The notes under the pieces: generated by a model
Database searches by the model: none
The model's input: only the letters and a program-made list of their open reading frames with translations
Told to the model about the DNA's origin: nothing
Made by a program: the position numbers and the translations under genes
Shown: one piece after another, positions 48,301-61,100 of the stretch
Layout of the letters: each line of letters opens with the position of its first letter
Numbering within the stretch: the first letter of the stretch is position 1
Assembly: GCF_905220415.1 (NCBI RefSeq)
Contig: NC_059539.1
Coordinates: 6,820,001 to 6,884,000 of the forward strand
Direction: 5' to 3'
From: Colias croceus
Taxonomy: Eukaryota; Arthropoda; Insecta; Lepidoptera; Pieridae
DNA: 64,000 bases

Positions 48301-49212
48301 TCACAGCTCCGAGAAGAACTCCGGTGACGAGTGCGGCGTGGGCGGCGCGTGCCCGCCGTGCTGCGGCACCGCGTGCTCGCGCCCCATCAGCGACAGCCGC
48401 TGCTTCAGCACGTCGCGCTCGTGCGTCACGCGCGCAACCTGCAGCTGCAGCAGGTGCAGCTCGTCTTGAAGCGAACGGTTCGCCAATTCCAACTCCTGCC
48501 GCTGCTGTAGCCTCTTGCTTCGACAGTTTTGAGCGTAGCCTCTATTTTTTAGGGTTCTTCGTTTTTGTTTCAGACGAGTCACATCCTCCCGAGGAAATCC
48601 ATGAAGTCGCTTATTGAGCTCCCGAACGCTGAGAGTCATGAGCAAATCGTCACTTATTAGGTCGTCCCCGCAGGATGAAGGCTGATACGAGGGATGGGGC
48701 CCCGTTCGTGGAGATAGGGCAGAGCACGAGCTGGCCGGACGTAGCGCAACTTGTTGCACATGATGAGGATCGTCTCTCCATTCCCGACGATCCCATTCCT
48801 CAAAATTACCACAAGGAACTGTGCGCATGTCTAATGGTTCTCGCATATGCGGCAGCCATAGCACATCATCTACTGGAGCCGCCCTACACGGGCTTCGACC
48901 GATCGGAGCTGGAGGAGTCTCTGGAGGCGTGCTGGGGTCGACTGCAATAGCAACGTGAGGCTGGGGATAGGGACCCGCATCAGGCCACTGGCGACAAGCG
49001 CGGGCGCACGCTGGCAAGGCGTCCACGAGATCGTGCCATCCAGTTCTTAAAGGCTCGCGTTTGACGAGATGATGATCTTCAAGATGGTCGAGTTCAAAAT
49101 TTTGAACGTATTCGTCGGCGAGCTGGTCTTCATCTGCATCACGGTGTGGTTGTGGAGTCAGCGTCTGCATGGCACTCGACTGAGGGCAGTCGACGAGCGC
49201 GTGTTCTACCAT
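48301..49212 (-). CDS. tj: Large Maf bZIP transcription factor (traffic jam orthologue)
   Basis: Single-exon frame of 303 residues from ATG 49210-49212 to TGA 48301-48303. The frame extends 27 codons upstream, but with only a TTG and no ATG, so this Met (MVEHALVDCPQ) is the first usable start. Residues about 27-55 carry the large-Maf N-terminal activation motif (LADEYVQNFELDHLED, then VKREPL). Pro-rich and His-containing linkers follow. Residues about 185-240 hold the Maf extended homology region and basic region (SVRELNKRLHGFPREDVTRL; NRGYAQNCRSKR with the Maf-specific Tyr), and about 240-273 the leucine zipper. The family binds MAREs as dimers in the nucleus; Drosophila tj acts in gonadal soma and neurons. 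The coding sequence is strongly GC-rich against its surroundings. The start could differ if a 5' exon exists. Isolated by about 42 kb of noncoding DNA downstream and 6 kb upstream. Confidence 0.87.
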   Translation of the reverse strand: MVEHALVDCPQSSAMQTLTPQPHRDADEDQLADEYVQNFELDHLEDHHLVKREPLRTGWHDLVDALPACARACRQWPDAGPYPQPHVAIAVDPSTPPETPPAPIGRSPCRAAPVDDVLWLPHMREPLDMRTVPCGNFEEWDRREWRDDPHHVQQVALRPASSCSALSPRTGPHPSYQPSSCGDDLISDDLLMTLSVRELNKRLHGFPREDVTRLKQKRRTLKNRGYAQNCRSKRLQQRQELELANRSLQDELHLLQLQVARVTHERDVLKQRLSLMGREHAVPQHGGHAPPTPHSSPEFFSEL

Positions 49213-49340
49213 GAAAGCGTACGGGGCGCGCGCCGGCCGGAAACGAACTGCCGCCGCAAGCAGGGCGGCGCGAGACTCCGCCCTGTAACCCAATGACGCT
49301 GTGCGACGCGCGCAGTGTTCGCTACAGCCTTATTATCGCA

Positions 49341-49348
49341 GATATAAG
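49341..49348 (-). promoter_or_regulatory. TATA-like element upstream of tj (weak)
   Basis: The minus strand reads cttatatc between GC-rich flanks, about 130 nt before the ATG. It is the only TATA-like word in the GC-rich upstream patch; its use is inferred from position. Confidence 0.25.
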
Positions 49349-52300
49349 CCCGCTCGCAATAAGACATCACAATATAAACACAACATATTTACAATCACAC
49401 TTACACATGTAACTGAACCTAATTAAATACATAGTACATTGTACACGTACCTATACGTACCTACTTATTAATAATACAGTCAGCTAGAAATAAGATATTG
49501 GGATTTAAATAACAAATTATTGTTAAGCAGTTGAAATGTGTATACTTATGTATTAGTGTTTAATGTTTATGTACTATAATAAATAAGAATGTGTGAGTAT
49601 AGTTCTACATTATAATATTACATTTTATATTTAAATGAATAAGCAATATGATTTTAATAAATAATAAAGTTAATAAATTTTATTACAAACATATTAGAAT
49701 ATTCCAAATCAAGCTTACATAGAGCTTATATTCAAAACAACCAATTTTTATATAATGAAAAGCTCCAAACATTTTTACTCCGTGTGTATATCACTAAGTA
49801 GAGGGGACCTGTGAAACGTTAAACTTGTTTATTTAAAATTTTCATAACTGAGTTATCGACATGCATAGTAGATAATTAGACGTGATAATAAATAATAATT
49901 AATATTATGATGATTGTTCCCGTGTAAGTAAAGTACCTAAGCTGCAGCTTCTAGTTTCACCAAGCTCGGGCTAAAGATAAATAATAATTAATATAAAATA
50001 TAAACTTAGTGTGCTGAGTATTAAACTATATAATAATATAAATATTAACATTGCATAATACAGTGTTAAAAAAACAATGACTATGTACTTACTATTTTGG
50101 AAATCGGAAGGTATCCATCGTTCCTGATTTTCCATTTGTCATATATTAATTTTACTTGCTATAATTTCACATAATACCTATACATTTTATATGTATCATG
50201 CTGCATGCATGAGCAATGAGTAGTGACTCTACATTTTTAAAGTCGCGACTACAGCTCTAGATCTAAAGAATTTAGGTAGGTACTGACTTATATAATTAAC
50301 TAAAAAAAATGTAACTTTAGCCTTACATTCCTTAGATTTTAGAATAATAAAAATCAAATTAATGCAAAACCCTTTAGCTGATTATTGTTTGTCTTTATGT
50401 ATCAAAGTTATTTTTATTGCATTAATTTCATTAAGCGAGGTACACTTTTTCGCAACATAATGAATTTACAATCTACAAAATTAACTTGAGTTTTTAAATG
50501 GCACTGCCAAGATTTTGCAAAACAAAATAAATTATGAAATTATGTAATGAAGGTCAACTGTAGTTGTTTCAATTATACGGCTAACAGTGTAAGTACTTTG
50601 CGCAGTGATTTCACGGCTCGACAATCTCGAGGGGTTAACAAGTCAGCGTAATCCCGAATTACATTTAATCACCGACCTCTTCCTGCCACTCTAAACATTT
50701 AACCCCTTCCTTATTATCCTTCAATAATTGAAACGATTCCCCAATTACCTACTGGAAAAACAATAGGTAGATCTTGTAATAAATAATAATAACAGCGTAT
50801 ATTCATTATTACACAGTGTACGGGGAATTTTTAGCATTTAAATTTGATAATTTAAAATATTTTTTTAATTGTATTATTGTTTTCATGATCATCATTGTAT
50901 AAACTGACTCTATAGGTTAGTTTTTATAATACCTAGCTATATGTACCTACTTGTTAAAGATTCGTAGATACCTACCTACCGAATCAATCAAATAAGCATA
51001 ATATTTAAGGTAAACTAAACTGTGTACCTACAAACTATATCTTAGCCGATGCGTTTTTTAATATAAAATACACTAACAAGCTTTGATTGAGTTAAAAGCG
51101 TAGATGTGGAATCGGATAGGGTTGCATTCGGGCTGACGCAGCCTCTGCTGTTTGCTCTCAACGGTCAACATTGTTAGCGGGCTTCCTCTCACCCGCAAAT
51201 GTTATTACATGATTAACTCTCACCCAACACGTACTGATCCCAATGTTTAACCGCCTTTGTTAATTATCTGCTCCTAATGGAATGCTAATAGCGAGTTCTT
51301 AATACTTTATTTTAATGGGTACTTAAAATATGTACTTACTTTAAACTGTATCTGGATGTTTGATCTTAGTGGTACATATCAATATCTAATACCGGTCAGT
51401 GTGCATAGGTACCTATACCTATCTAAGCATTCATATTTTATAAATTCATAATCTAACTACACTTATTAAATAAGGTTTTAAATATTCTTTATGACTTTAT
51501 CTTCCTTTTACCCAGGTTTGTGTTCGACTAGTAAAAAATATGAAATAAATAGTTGTACCTACGTTGTAACGTACAGCTACGTTACAACGTATGTACATAA
51601 TATTAGCTGTTGACTGTTGTGTTCAGTATGTGCAAAAGAATTGCCTGTCTTCAGGTATTCCATATCACGCATAATAATAATGTAAATTAAGTATTGTTGA
51701 CAAACAATAGGCAAGGAGTATGAGGTGGGTTAGGTTGATAGCTGTGGAGAGGCAGAATCCCGGAGCGAAACACGTACGCTTTAGTATCGGACGCTCTTCA
51801 TCAATTGATCCGCCGCCCGCCCTCTTTCTCCTGTCACTTCTCACACGCCCGTCGATCCTCGACTCGTCACTCAACCTTATTTTACATATTTCTGGTTCTA
51901 AACTTATAGTCACCTTATTTATACCACATTTATACTTACTCTGATGAAATGATTTATTTTCTTAAAAATTAGGTACATTTTGGTTTGTAAATACCTAAAT
52001 CGGTAACAGATTAGGTACAGATAAGAGAAATAATAATCATATGAAACGCGATAGTCATGAAATTCCCTTACTACTTACTACCTACTTAGATACAGTTTTG
52101 TAGCTAGGTATTTTTTCTCAATGTTATATTTTATGCAATGCATGAGTAAGATGACCAGTCTAGCCAACGAGTCGTAAAGGAATTTAACACGTTTCCATTT
52201 GCAATCCCCCCCAAGATTTCTATATTTAGGTATTTATTTTTTAACCTCTCAGGTTCTCAATTCAAAGCTATATTTTTTTTGCTTTGTTACTTCAGAACTT

Positions 52301-53137
52301 TTGACTGATTGAACCGATTTTGATATTATTTTTTCATTTGAAAACAGGTGTCTTCCATAAAGAACACATGAACGAAGTGTCTTCGCCTTAATAGAGACAT
52401 TAAGAAAAGTGTTAATGGACACGTTCTTAGACATACTTTACCTAGCAAATTAAGTTAGATTTATATTACTCATTAGCCTATAGTATAAGGCTAGATCGTA
52501 ATTTTCAATAATGATACCCTAAGTAGTTAGGTTCATTATATTAGGTGAAAAAAAAAAAAAAGGTGTCTTCCATGTGGTGGAACTACCAAAATTTAAATTT
52601 GATTTAGTTAGGTAACTAGGTAGTTAGAAAATTTTAAGGCAGTTTTTGTTAGGTATTTTATGTCATATCAAGTTTTTTATTACTATTATTTTGGTGTGAT
52701 ACCTATATTTATCTACATGTTTAAAATTCTCTCTAAAAATTAACATATTTTTGATATTTTCTCATATATCACAGTTAGCAAACGACATATTCTATTAAAT
52801 ACGCTCGTCAAAGGGTTAAATATGCGATGACAATGTTAATCCCAGTAAAACTGTTGATATTATGCACTGACCTTCTTAACGATCAGATAATCGTTCATCA
52901 ACCTCTGCACATGTCTTTATGTCGAGTCAGAGGTTGCACGCTTCAGCAATTAGTTCATGGATGTTATGTTTATCCATAATAGCCAATAGGTAATCAATAA
53001 TATTTAGTTATTGATAAGCTGGGACCACTGTAACAAGTTACTCATGTACCTTCTATAGTCGATATCTATATCTATAGATGCTAGATGCACAGAATAACGA
53101 TAATCAGTAGCATTACAAGATACATACTTATAGATGA
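49349..53137. other. tj upstream spacer
   Basis: No gene seen. Mostly AT-rich, with GC-richer repeat-free patches at about 50600-50770, 51110-51290, 51740-51870 and 52850-52950 that may be enhancers. A short palindrome tacgttgtaacgta/tacgttacaacgta lies at about 51558-51593. Confidence 0.4.
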
Positions 53138-53815
53138 CTAGCTGTGTTCCGCTCCTGTTGGTCTTAGGGTGATGATATATAGCCTATTCCTTGATAAATG
53201 GGCAATCTAACACCGAAATAATTTTTCAAATCGGACCAGTAGTTCCTGAGATTAGCGCGTTCAAACAAACAAACAAACTCTTCAGTTATATTTACTACAC
53301 TAGCTTCCGCCCGCGACTCCGTCCGCGCGGATGTCGGTCTTCGAGTGGATGGTTTATTTTTCCGTTTTTAGTAACTCTGACAATGATAATACTTTAAAAC
53401 TTATAAATATCTATTGGACCCAAATACGGCTAGGCCTATAATAATACGCAACGTGTGTTCACGGTTCTACAGAACAACGTCTATGGATAAAACTGAAAAA
53501 TTAAGATAAATACATATTTTTTCTACGTATTTTTCCAGGATAAAAGAATCCTTTTGTACGCCCAGGATAATAAGGTATAATAATTAATAATAATTAATAA
53601 TTAACGGTTCCGGGAAATCGAACCATTAGTTTTCACGTGATGTCTTCACATACAGACAGACAAAAAATTTTTTATCATATATTTGTACATATAACTAAAT
53701 ATTATTGATTACCTATCGATCCAGTATGTAACACCCCCTGCTATTTATTTTTTCAATATTTTCAATGTACAGAATTGACCCTTCTACAGATTTATTATAT
53801 GTATAGATATATAGA
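53138..53815 (-). mobile_element. Non-autonomous Helitron interrupted by another Helitron
   Basis: The minus-strand 3' end is GGAACACAGCTAG at 53138 followed by T. The body contains 'gaacgcgctaatctcaggaa'. After removing 53300-53807 the 5' end reads TCTATATATGTAGTAAATAT (53815 inward), aligning with the 5' end of the copy at 60952. The flanking base before TC is T rather than A, so the outer 5' border is less certain. Confidence 0.7.
53300..53807 (-). mobile_element. Non-autonomous Helitron, 508 bp (Lep1-like), nested
   Basis: From TCTATACATATAATAAATCT (53807) to GTCGCGGGCGGAAGCTAG (53300) on the minus strand, between A and T inside the older Helitron. Close relative of 35297-35780. Confidence 0.85.
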
Positions 53816-55139
53816 AAAATGAAAAACATAAATTATTTCATAAGTTTATTAATCGATTTCATCAAAAATGCATTTCCATTTTTTTTTATAAATTGACAAT
53901 AAAACCACAAAAACTATACTTAAAATATAGTTGTAAGTAGTAAGGAATACAATAACAGATATACAATAAAGAGGCAATAATTATAAATCAGCTACATATT
54001 ATATTTTTTTAATTAATTTCAAATTCAATTCAATCTCACCAATATCAGTCTTTGTTAATTAAATACAATATTTATTGGCTATTTTTTAATTTTAATCTCT
54101 TTACATTAGTTTTCTGTTGAAAAACATGTATATTAATTCCAATATAATCAAAATATAGTTAAACTTAAATTATATTCATTTACAAAGCTATCTCACAAAT
54201 TTTGAGCATGATCTTAAGTAAAAGTTAACAAAAATATGAATCCAATAAAAAGCATTATACAAATCTTTAACAAAAGTAGCCTTTGCTTATGTTGATTAAC
54301 TATTTTATTTATAGAAGTTTAAATCTTATAAAAATACATCAGTATGAAAATTTCTTTAGGAATTGAAAAAGTAAAAAATATAAATAATAAATATCCCTGG
54401 AACCATATCATTCACATATCTTTGGATTTAATAATAAACATGTATAATAAAATATTAAAATATAAATTTTGTACAAAAAATTTCAAAGCTGCTACATTGA
54501 ACCAATGGGCTTAACAATACAAAATAATATATGATAAATTCCCATTTACAAATATAAAAAATTGTCAATTTTTATTCCTTAATTTTATCTTATATTATAT
54601 TTTTAGGTTATAAATTATAATAATAATTTTCACTATTTATTCACCAAATAGTAACCGTATTTTAATAGTATCTTATGGCAAAGTTTATTGACTATACTAT
54701 ATTATGTACTTTTTACTTGTACTAGTAACTAGATAACAAAATTTAAATCCCTTTTGTACTACAACATGCAAACTTGAATACTGCACATTATCTATATAAA
54801 TTATTAATAAAAATCTGATAAAAAAATGCAAATAAAGTATATAAAATTCAATTACATATAACATTTGAAAAATCTATTTTGTCATGGTTTTAATATTTCA
54901 TAGATAATTCTTATTTTTTTTATAAAATAAACATGAACAATGTAATATTTCATACATTTTTTTTTATGAAATGCAATAGAATGTTTGATTTTCTCTTAAT
55001 AATTATATTTTGCACTCTATTTGTACTATTAAAACTTAACTTAAGCACCCTTTAAAACAAGTAATAAAAATTGTGATTCTAGTAACAATGTAATAATCTC
55101 CACTATTTAAAACATAGTATAATCTCCTAAGAAATTCCT
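53816..55139 (-). other. Probable DGAT1 3' UTR / downstream flank
   Basis: AT-rich sequence after the DGAT1 stop codon. Several AATAAA words occur on the minus strand (one overlaps the stop at 55139-55144, another is at about 53845-53850), so the poly(A) site cannot be fixed. No other gene is visible. Confidence 0.4.
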
Positions 55140-58100
55140 TTATTTAGGAGTATAATGTGCTATGGCATAGTCGTGGTAGTACATCATAATAGCCAGAGGT
55201 TGTCCCAGTATAAGGGAACTCCAAACTATGATGTTACCCCAACGGGACCCTAGCTTCTTTTCGATGAACTTGGATATCACAGAGAGCGGCGGTTGAGCCA
55301 TCATGCCGAGGAACGCCCAGACTCTAAACATTTGTAGCGGGACGCTTACCTGTAAAGAATATAAGTATGAAAAGCATAAAACCTTTATATATATTCTCTT
55401 AATACGGAACCTTTGTAGATCTAGAATTATTATTTTAAATTTAAATCTGTAATAAAAATCCATGCAGCTAGAGTCATGATCTGAAAGTTATCGACGATAA
55501 AATTGTCATGCAATTTCTTTATCCTAGAACAGATCAGTTCCTCATATTCCTAGATTGTACTCTAGGACGTGTCTAGGACTTAGAGAATTTTTGTATGTAA
55601 ATTTCTCGTTATTATAGCATCCGATCAAAAACTTGCACGCCATCTATTCGTAAATTACACACACTTTGTTTGGATAGTAGATGGCGCCGTAGTTGTTAGT
55701 TCCTGCAGTACACAATTTGATTAGTTAGGCACTAGATGGCGCGCCAGGTTCAGTTTCAACCAAGTAATCCACTTTCCGTGGAAATGTGCTAGCAAGCTAT
55801 TTTTTATTCTTTACTTGTTAAATACTAGATGGCGTGAAGCATAATTTATTAAAAATTTACAAAATGGGCGTCGACTTACCTACCTATTTTGTATGTTACA
55901 TTTTCAATCTTGTTTGTATGTTACTCTGTTTAGGAATACGTTTCTTACGTGGGTTCCGAGTTTTGACAAAGCGGAGGTCAAATCGAGCAAGCGTATTTGC
56001 GTATAATATTAAAAACTCACCAAGTACTCATGGAAAAACGCCGATATGAAGAACACAACAATCCCAGCTAGTCCTTTCCCATATCCCATTTCAGTGATCG
56101 GTATGTACACATGTCTCACAGCCCACAAGTGCACGGGCATATTCCAAGTACTCCAGAATACTGCTATGTTCCTTGCATTCCACCAGTCGTTGTAGAAATT
56201 ACGATCAGCGAAATGCAGGAGTTCTCCCATGAGGTTTAGGAATGAATGGAACGATAGGTAGAAGAAACATAGCCATATTAAATGGTTGGGCACCTGGGGG
56301 GAGTAAATTTGATTTTTTAAATTTGAAACAACATTTGTACTTATAATAATGATAATGTTAAAAAATTGTATTTTTTGAATTGGAAACTTCTTTAGGCGCT
56401 TTGAGACTAAAATTTCAAGGTTGCGTTATGGCAATACAGTCACGTCATGGAGCAAGGCGACGATTTTGGGATCTTTGAATCTTTCAAAAGAAGTTTCACT
56501 TCTGACACGTGTGCTCGGCACACACGCTCTTTTTTATTATTTTGTTCACAAATTTACACAAATAGGCTTAAAAACTTTAAACAAGTAATATACCAGATCC
56601 AGTAAAAGTAATAATTATAGACTTACAGCAAGTTTCAATAATCGCTCAGTAATTCTTACAACATCCATTTGAGAGAAGGGATCAACAGCGTTCTTTACAG
56701 ACGGAATCATCCATTGTTGGAATAGAGCCATAATCAGGTTCATTCCAAATATTACTTCCACTATTCTCTTGATGAGGAACCTTTTTCTAATTCTACAATT
56801 CAAAATAATATTTTTATTTACATATGTGATTTAATTTAAACACCTAGAAATTATCTAATTAAAACTACTAAAACCGCCAATTGCTTAGTATATTATCCTG
56901 ATTTTGTCAAACTTTGTGTGTGCAATAAAGAATATATAAAAATAAATAAATAAAACCAAGCAATGTTATGTATATATGTTACATATAACAAATCCTACAA
57001 CACAATACAATATTATAATCTATCATTTTTAGACAAACTCTATTTCTATATGAGTCAAAATAGAATCACTGTTAATTATAGCATAAAGAACATACTGATT
57101 TTTTTTTTACTTACCTTGTTGTGCGTGGGAAATTCAATTCATAACAAAGGGTAGGTGCAAGCAAGAAATAGAACAAATCTCTAAGGTTCAGGTTGTCTGG
57201 ATACTTAACGATGCCCACAATGTCATCGGTTTTCTCATGGTCTGAGTTTTCTGACGGAAAAATCATGCAATTATTGACATACACATCATAACAATATGTA
57301 CATGATGTTATTATGCAGGTCTCGCAGTTAGTCCTTATATCTTACTACTTGTTAAAAAAAGATAATAATTACACTTGCATTCAGTATTATAAGGGTAAAT
57401 ATTGTTATTTATATTACCATACAGTAGATTAATATATTTGTAAATCCTACAACTACTAAGCGCTTCAAAGCTTAGACTTGGACAATACTATTGGAATTGG
57501 AATACTACTATAATATTCGAGTTAGAGGCGGTTCTTCGTCCATTTGAAATGTTAATTTATTTTACTATTGGAATGGGAAGAAATTGGGTACTTGATGTTA
57601 CTGTTACATTATAGAATATATGAAAGATGACAGAGGTGGTATGGAATAACAATAAAAATATATTTATTTTATATCTGTTAAACCACAAGAGTATGAAGAT
57701 ACTAAAAGCGTATAACATTAAGTATTAAAATTATTACTAAGTAATTTAAACGAAAAATGCCAGTCATGAAGAAAAACAAATAAAGCATAAGTTTACAGAT
57801 TATGAGAGAATTCGTTGAGTAATTTACAGAAAGTCATTAGGTGATTATTTTCGGCGTAATTACACTTTTTTTTCATTATTTTGATTATAATAGAAACTAT
57901 AAAAATCATATCTTAACACAATGAAAAAAATCTCATATAAATCAAACTTATTTGTCCAACACCAGATAGCAGCAGCAATTATATTTGTAAGACTTTTAAT
58001 TACGATTGCCAACAATTTTTTATTATACTTATACAAAACAAAAAGCTTTTAATACAATTACAGCATAAATCGTAAATCGCAGTTTTCTATATTAAAAATT

Positions 58101-61100
58101 GTAAGCACACACAAAAGCATCAAGGGTAGTGCTTGTAACACAAAAAGGTGCTTTTTATAAAAACATAACTTACGATCTTGCTCGGCATTATCAAGCGCAT
58201 CTGGAAATGTCAACAGTGAAGTGTGAAACGTGAAAATATGTACTTTATTTAACATATTGTAATACTTTAACATAGTTAATAGCATAGTAAAGAGAACAAG
58301 TAAGTTATCTTTGCACAAAGGCAGGGCCGGACCGTGAACTTGTGAGGCCCTGGGCTGATACTACCCAGGGGCCTTTTTTTTCGAAATGTTCATATTTTCT
58401 TAATTCTTACTTTCGCAATTTTGTTATTTTAACATAATCAAATTTGATTTTAAATCGTTTCATTAGTTCAGGAGTCTATCCGCGCGGACAAACAAAGTGA
58501 CACGTCATTTTTTTTTATTTTTTTTATTTATTTAGGTCATCCAACATTAGTCACAACAATACTTATAGCTAGGGTACATAATTATTATTACATATATTAA
58601 TAATTATAACAAAATTACAATTGTGACAAACATTTACAGGATAACACAATAACACAACTTTATACATATAAAGATAATAAAAAAATAATTAAATAATTTT
58701 ATTTATCCATACTATCCATACTAATATTATAAATGCGAAAGTAACTCTGTCTGTCTGTCTGTTACTCGATCACGCCTAAACTACTGAACCAATTTGCATG
58801 AAATTTGGTATAGAGATATTTTGATACCCGAGAAAGGACATAGGCATACCTTTTATTGCGAAATATTATTATTATTACCTATAAAGTTATTACAATAATA
58901 TTCACTGCTTTTTCCCAGGTTGGTTTGATTTTTATACACGTTTTAACCTCTAATGCCTCCTCCACACTACTCGCGAAGTTCCTCGGCGAAGTACTCGGCC
59001 GAAATTGACTGAAGTCCGCGGTGCTACAATACACACTCGTTCAACTTCGCGAGGAGCGCATACGTTCGTATTCAGAACGAACTTCAGGTAACTTCGTGCC
59101 CTTTGACACGGGCGCAAAAACCGACAACAAACGGAAGTCGGCCGAGGCGAGATAAAGTTGGACGAAGTAAGCCGAAGTGCCTCTCTACATTATTCTATTC
59201 GTCTAACCTCGTTCAACTTCGCGAGTAATGTGGAGGAGGCATAATATTTTAATGAAATCTCGAATTATGTTAACGCTCCTAATCGTAGGTACTACTTACT
59301 AGATAGTGTAATGCCCATGTAATCGTAGAATTGTTAATTAAAATATAGGAATTATATTTGAATTTTAACCTAATTAATTTGATTTAAAACTTCTTATATT
59401 ATGATGAAAAAAAAAACCAATAAATCATGAATTAATCTTTTTATTAAAGACTATCATTGAACACATTTATTTTTATTGAAGGTAAAAAAATGGAATAAAG
59501 GGTTCAAAAACTACAATTTATAATTTTAATCCTAATTCCTCTTCATCGTAGTCTTCTGGCTGCTGGTAAATTTCAAACTGGTCTTCATCATCGTCTTCAA
59601 CGACATTCGTCTCAAGTTCTTCCATAATTTCGGGGTCAAAGGTTCCATCTTCGTCAATGTCGCTCTGATATGGTAGAGCATTGAGACAAGCTTGCCCATT
59701 ACATTGGCCACAAGCTAAAGAGCATTGCAAGCCCGCTTTCCTGCATCCGCATCGCGAACCACAGCCACTCTTGCAGTTGCAGAAAATTATATTTAGCAAA
59801 TCTTCTGGAGCAGGTAATAAAATTTTCATGATACACTCCAGAAAATCGTGTTGCATTGCCCAACTTGGGGTTCCAAATCATGTCCTTACCAAGTTTGAAC
59901 TTATAATATTCATGGTTGAAATGTCGATGAAGTGATGCTGTGACCGTGCGCTCTCCGCCCTCTATCTCGAGAACGGTTCACCGTATACAAAATTTTTTTT
60001 GAAGAAATTTGTAGAGAATTTTATATTCTACAATATTGATAATCAATACAAATAGCAAAAAAACCATAAGAAATGAGATATTTCCAAAGAAAGCGCATAC
60101 AACCGATTTTTGTGACCTTGAAATTTAATATTTGCTTACATCCTACCATATGTAGATTTTGAGACAACTTTTAGGGTGTCAATATACAAGTATTTGCAGA
60201 CTTACAGCTGGGTATCTCGAATTCCGAAATTCTTACCTAATTTAACCTTACATGACTGGGCCATAACTCGTTCGGGCTCGTACATAAGAGTTAAAACACT
60301 TCTTAATAACCGAATAACGCATTTCGTTAAAAAATCACAGATGTTTATAAGTATATAAATTTTTAATAGTACGTTGATAGTTATAATAAATCTGTATTAA
60401 TAAAAAAAAATATTTGAATAAACGAGTACAAATAAATATTAATTTATCGAAAAAAAAAATATCATTATGAATCATTATTAAGAGGGAAATAACAAGTTTT
60501 TTCGAAACGGTTTGGTAAAAAAACATGGCTTTATAATAAGCCTATTTATACAGGGTTTGTTTTCAATGACCGGCCAATTTTTCGGAAATGGTTCAGAATC
60601 GATAACATTTTAGATCTAATGAAAAAAAAACGTTGTTTTTTTTTAAATTATATTTCATTCCTGTCCGCCACTAAAAAGCGAACGTGTGGACATTACAAAA
60701 GCACAATTCAATTCAACAACCTAGATAGGTAGAAGTTAGCACACACATAAATTTGGCGATGCGCGCATGCACACAAGTGCATTGATTCTGGCGGTGTTTA
60801 CGATTTAGGAAATTTTTAAGACATTTTCAAATGAATGCTATTATTTTTATTTTATTCGACAATAATGTTTCAAATGTACCTTTGGTTTAATATCTAGATC
60901 TTAATTTTAAATTTTGGCTGGTCATTGAAAATAAAGTCATGAATATGTATATCTATACTTAATATTAAAAAGCTGAAGAGTTTGTATGTTTGTTTGAACG
61001 CATCTCAGGAACTACTGGTCCGATTAAAAAAAATATTTCGGTGTTAGATAGCCCATTTATAGTGGAAGGCTATTATATCATCAGGCTAAGACCAACAGGA

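Noticed and set aside
48324..48950. Plus-strand frames opposite the Maf gene (48324-48617, 48675-48950)
   Set aside because: They are antisense shadows of a strongly GC-biased coding sequence; the minus frame carries the full Maf domains.
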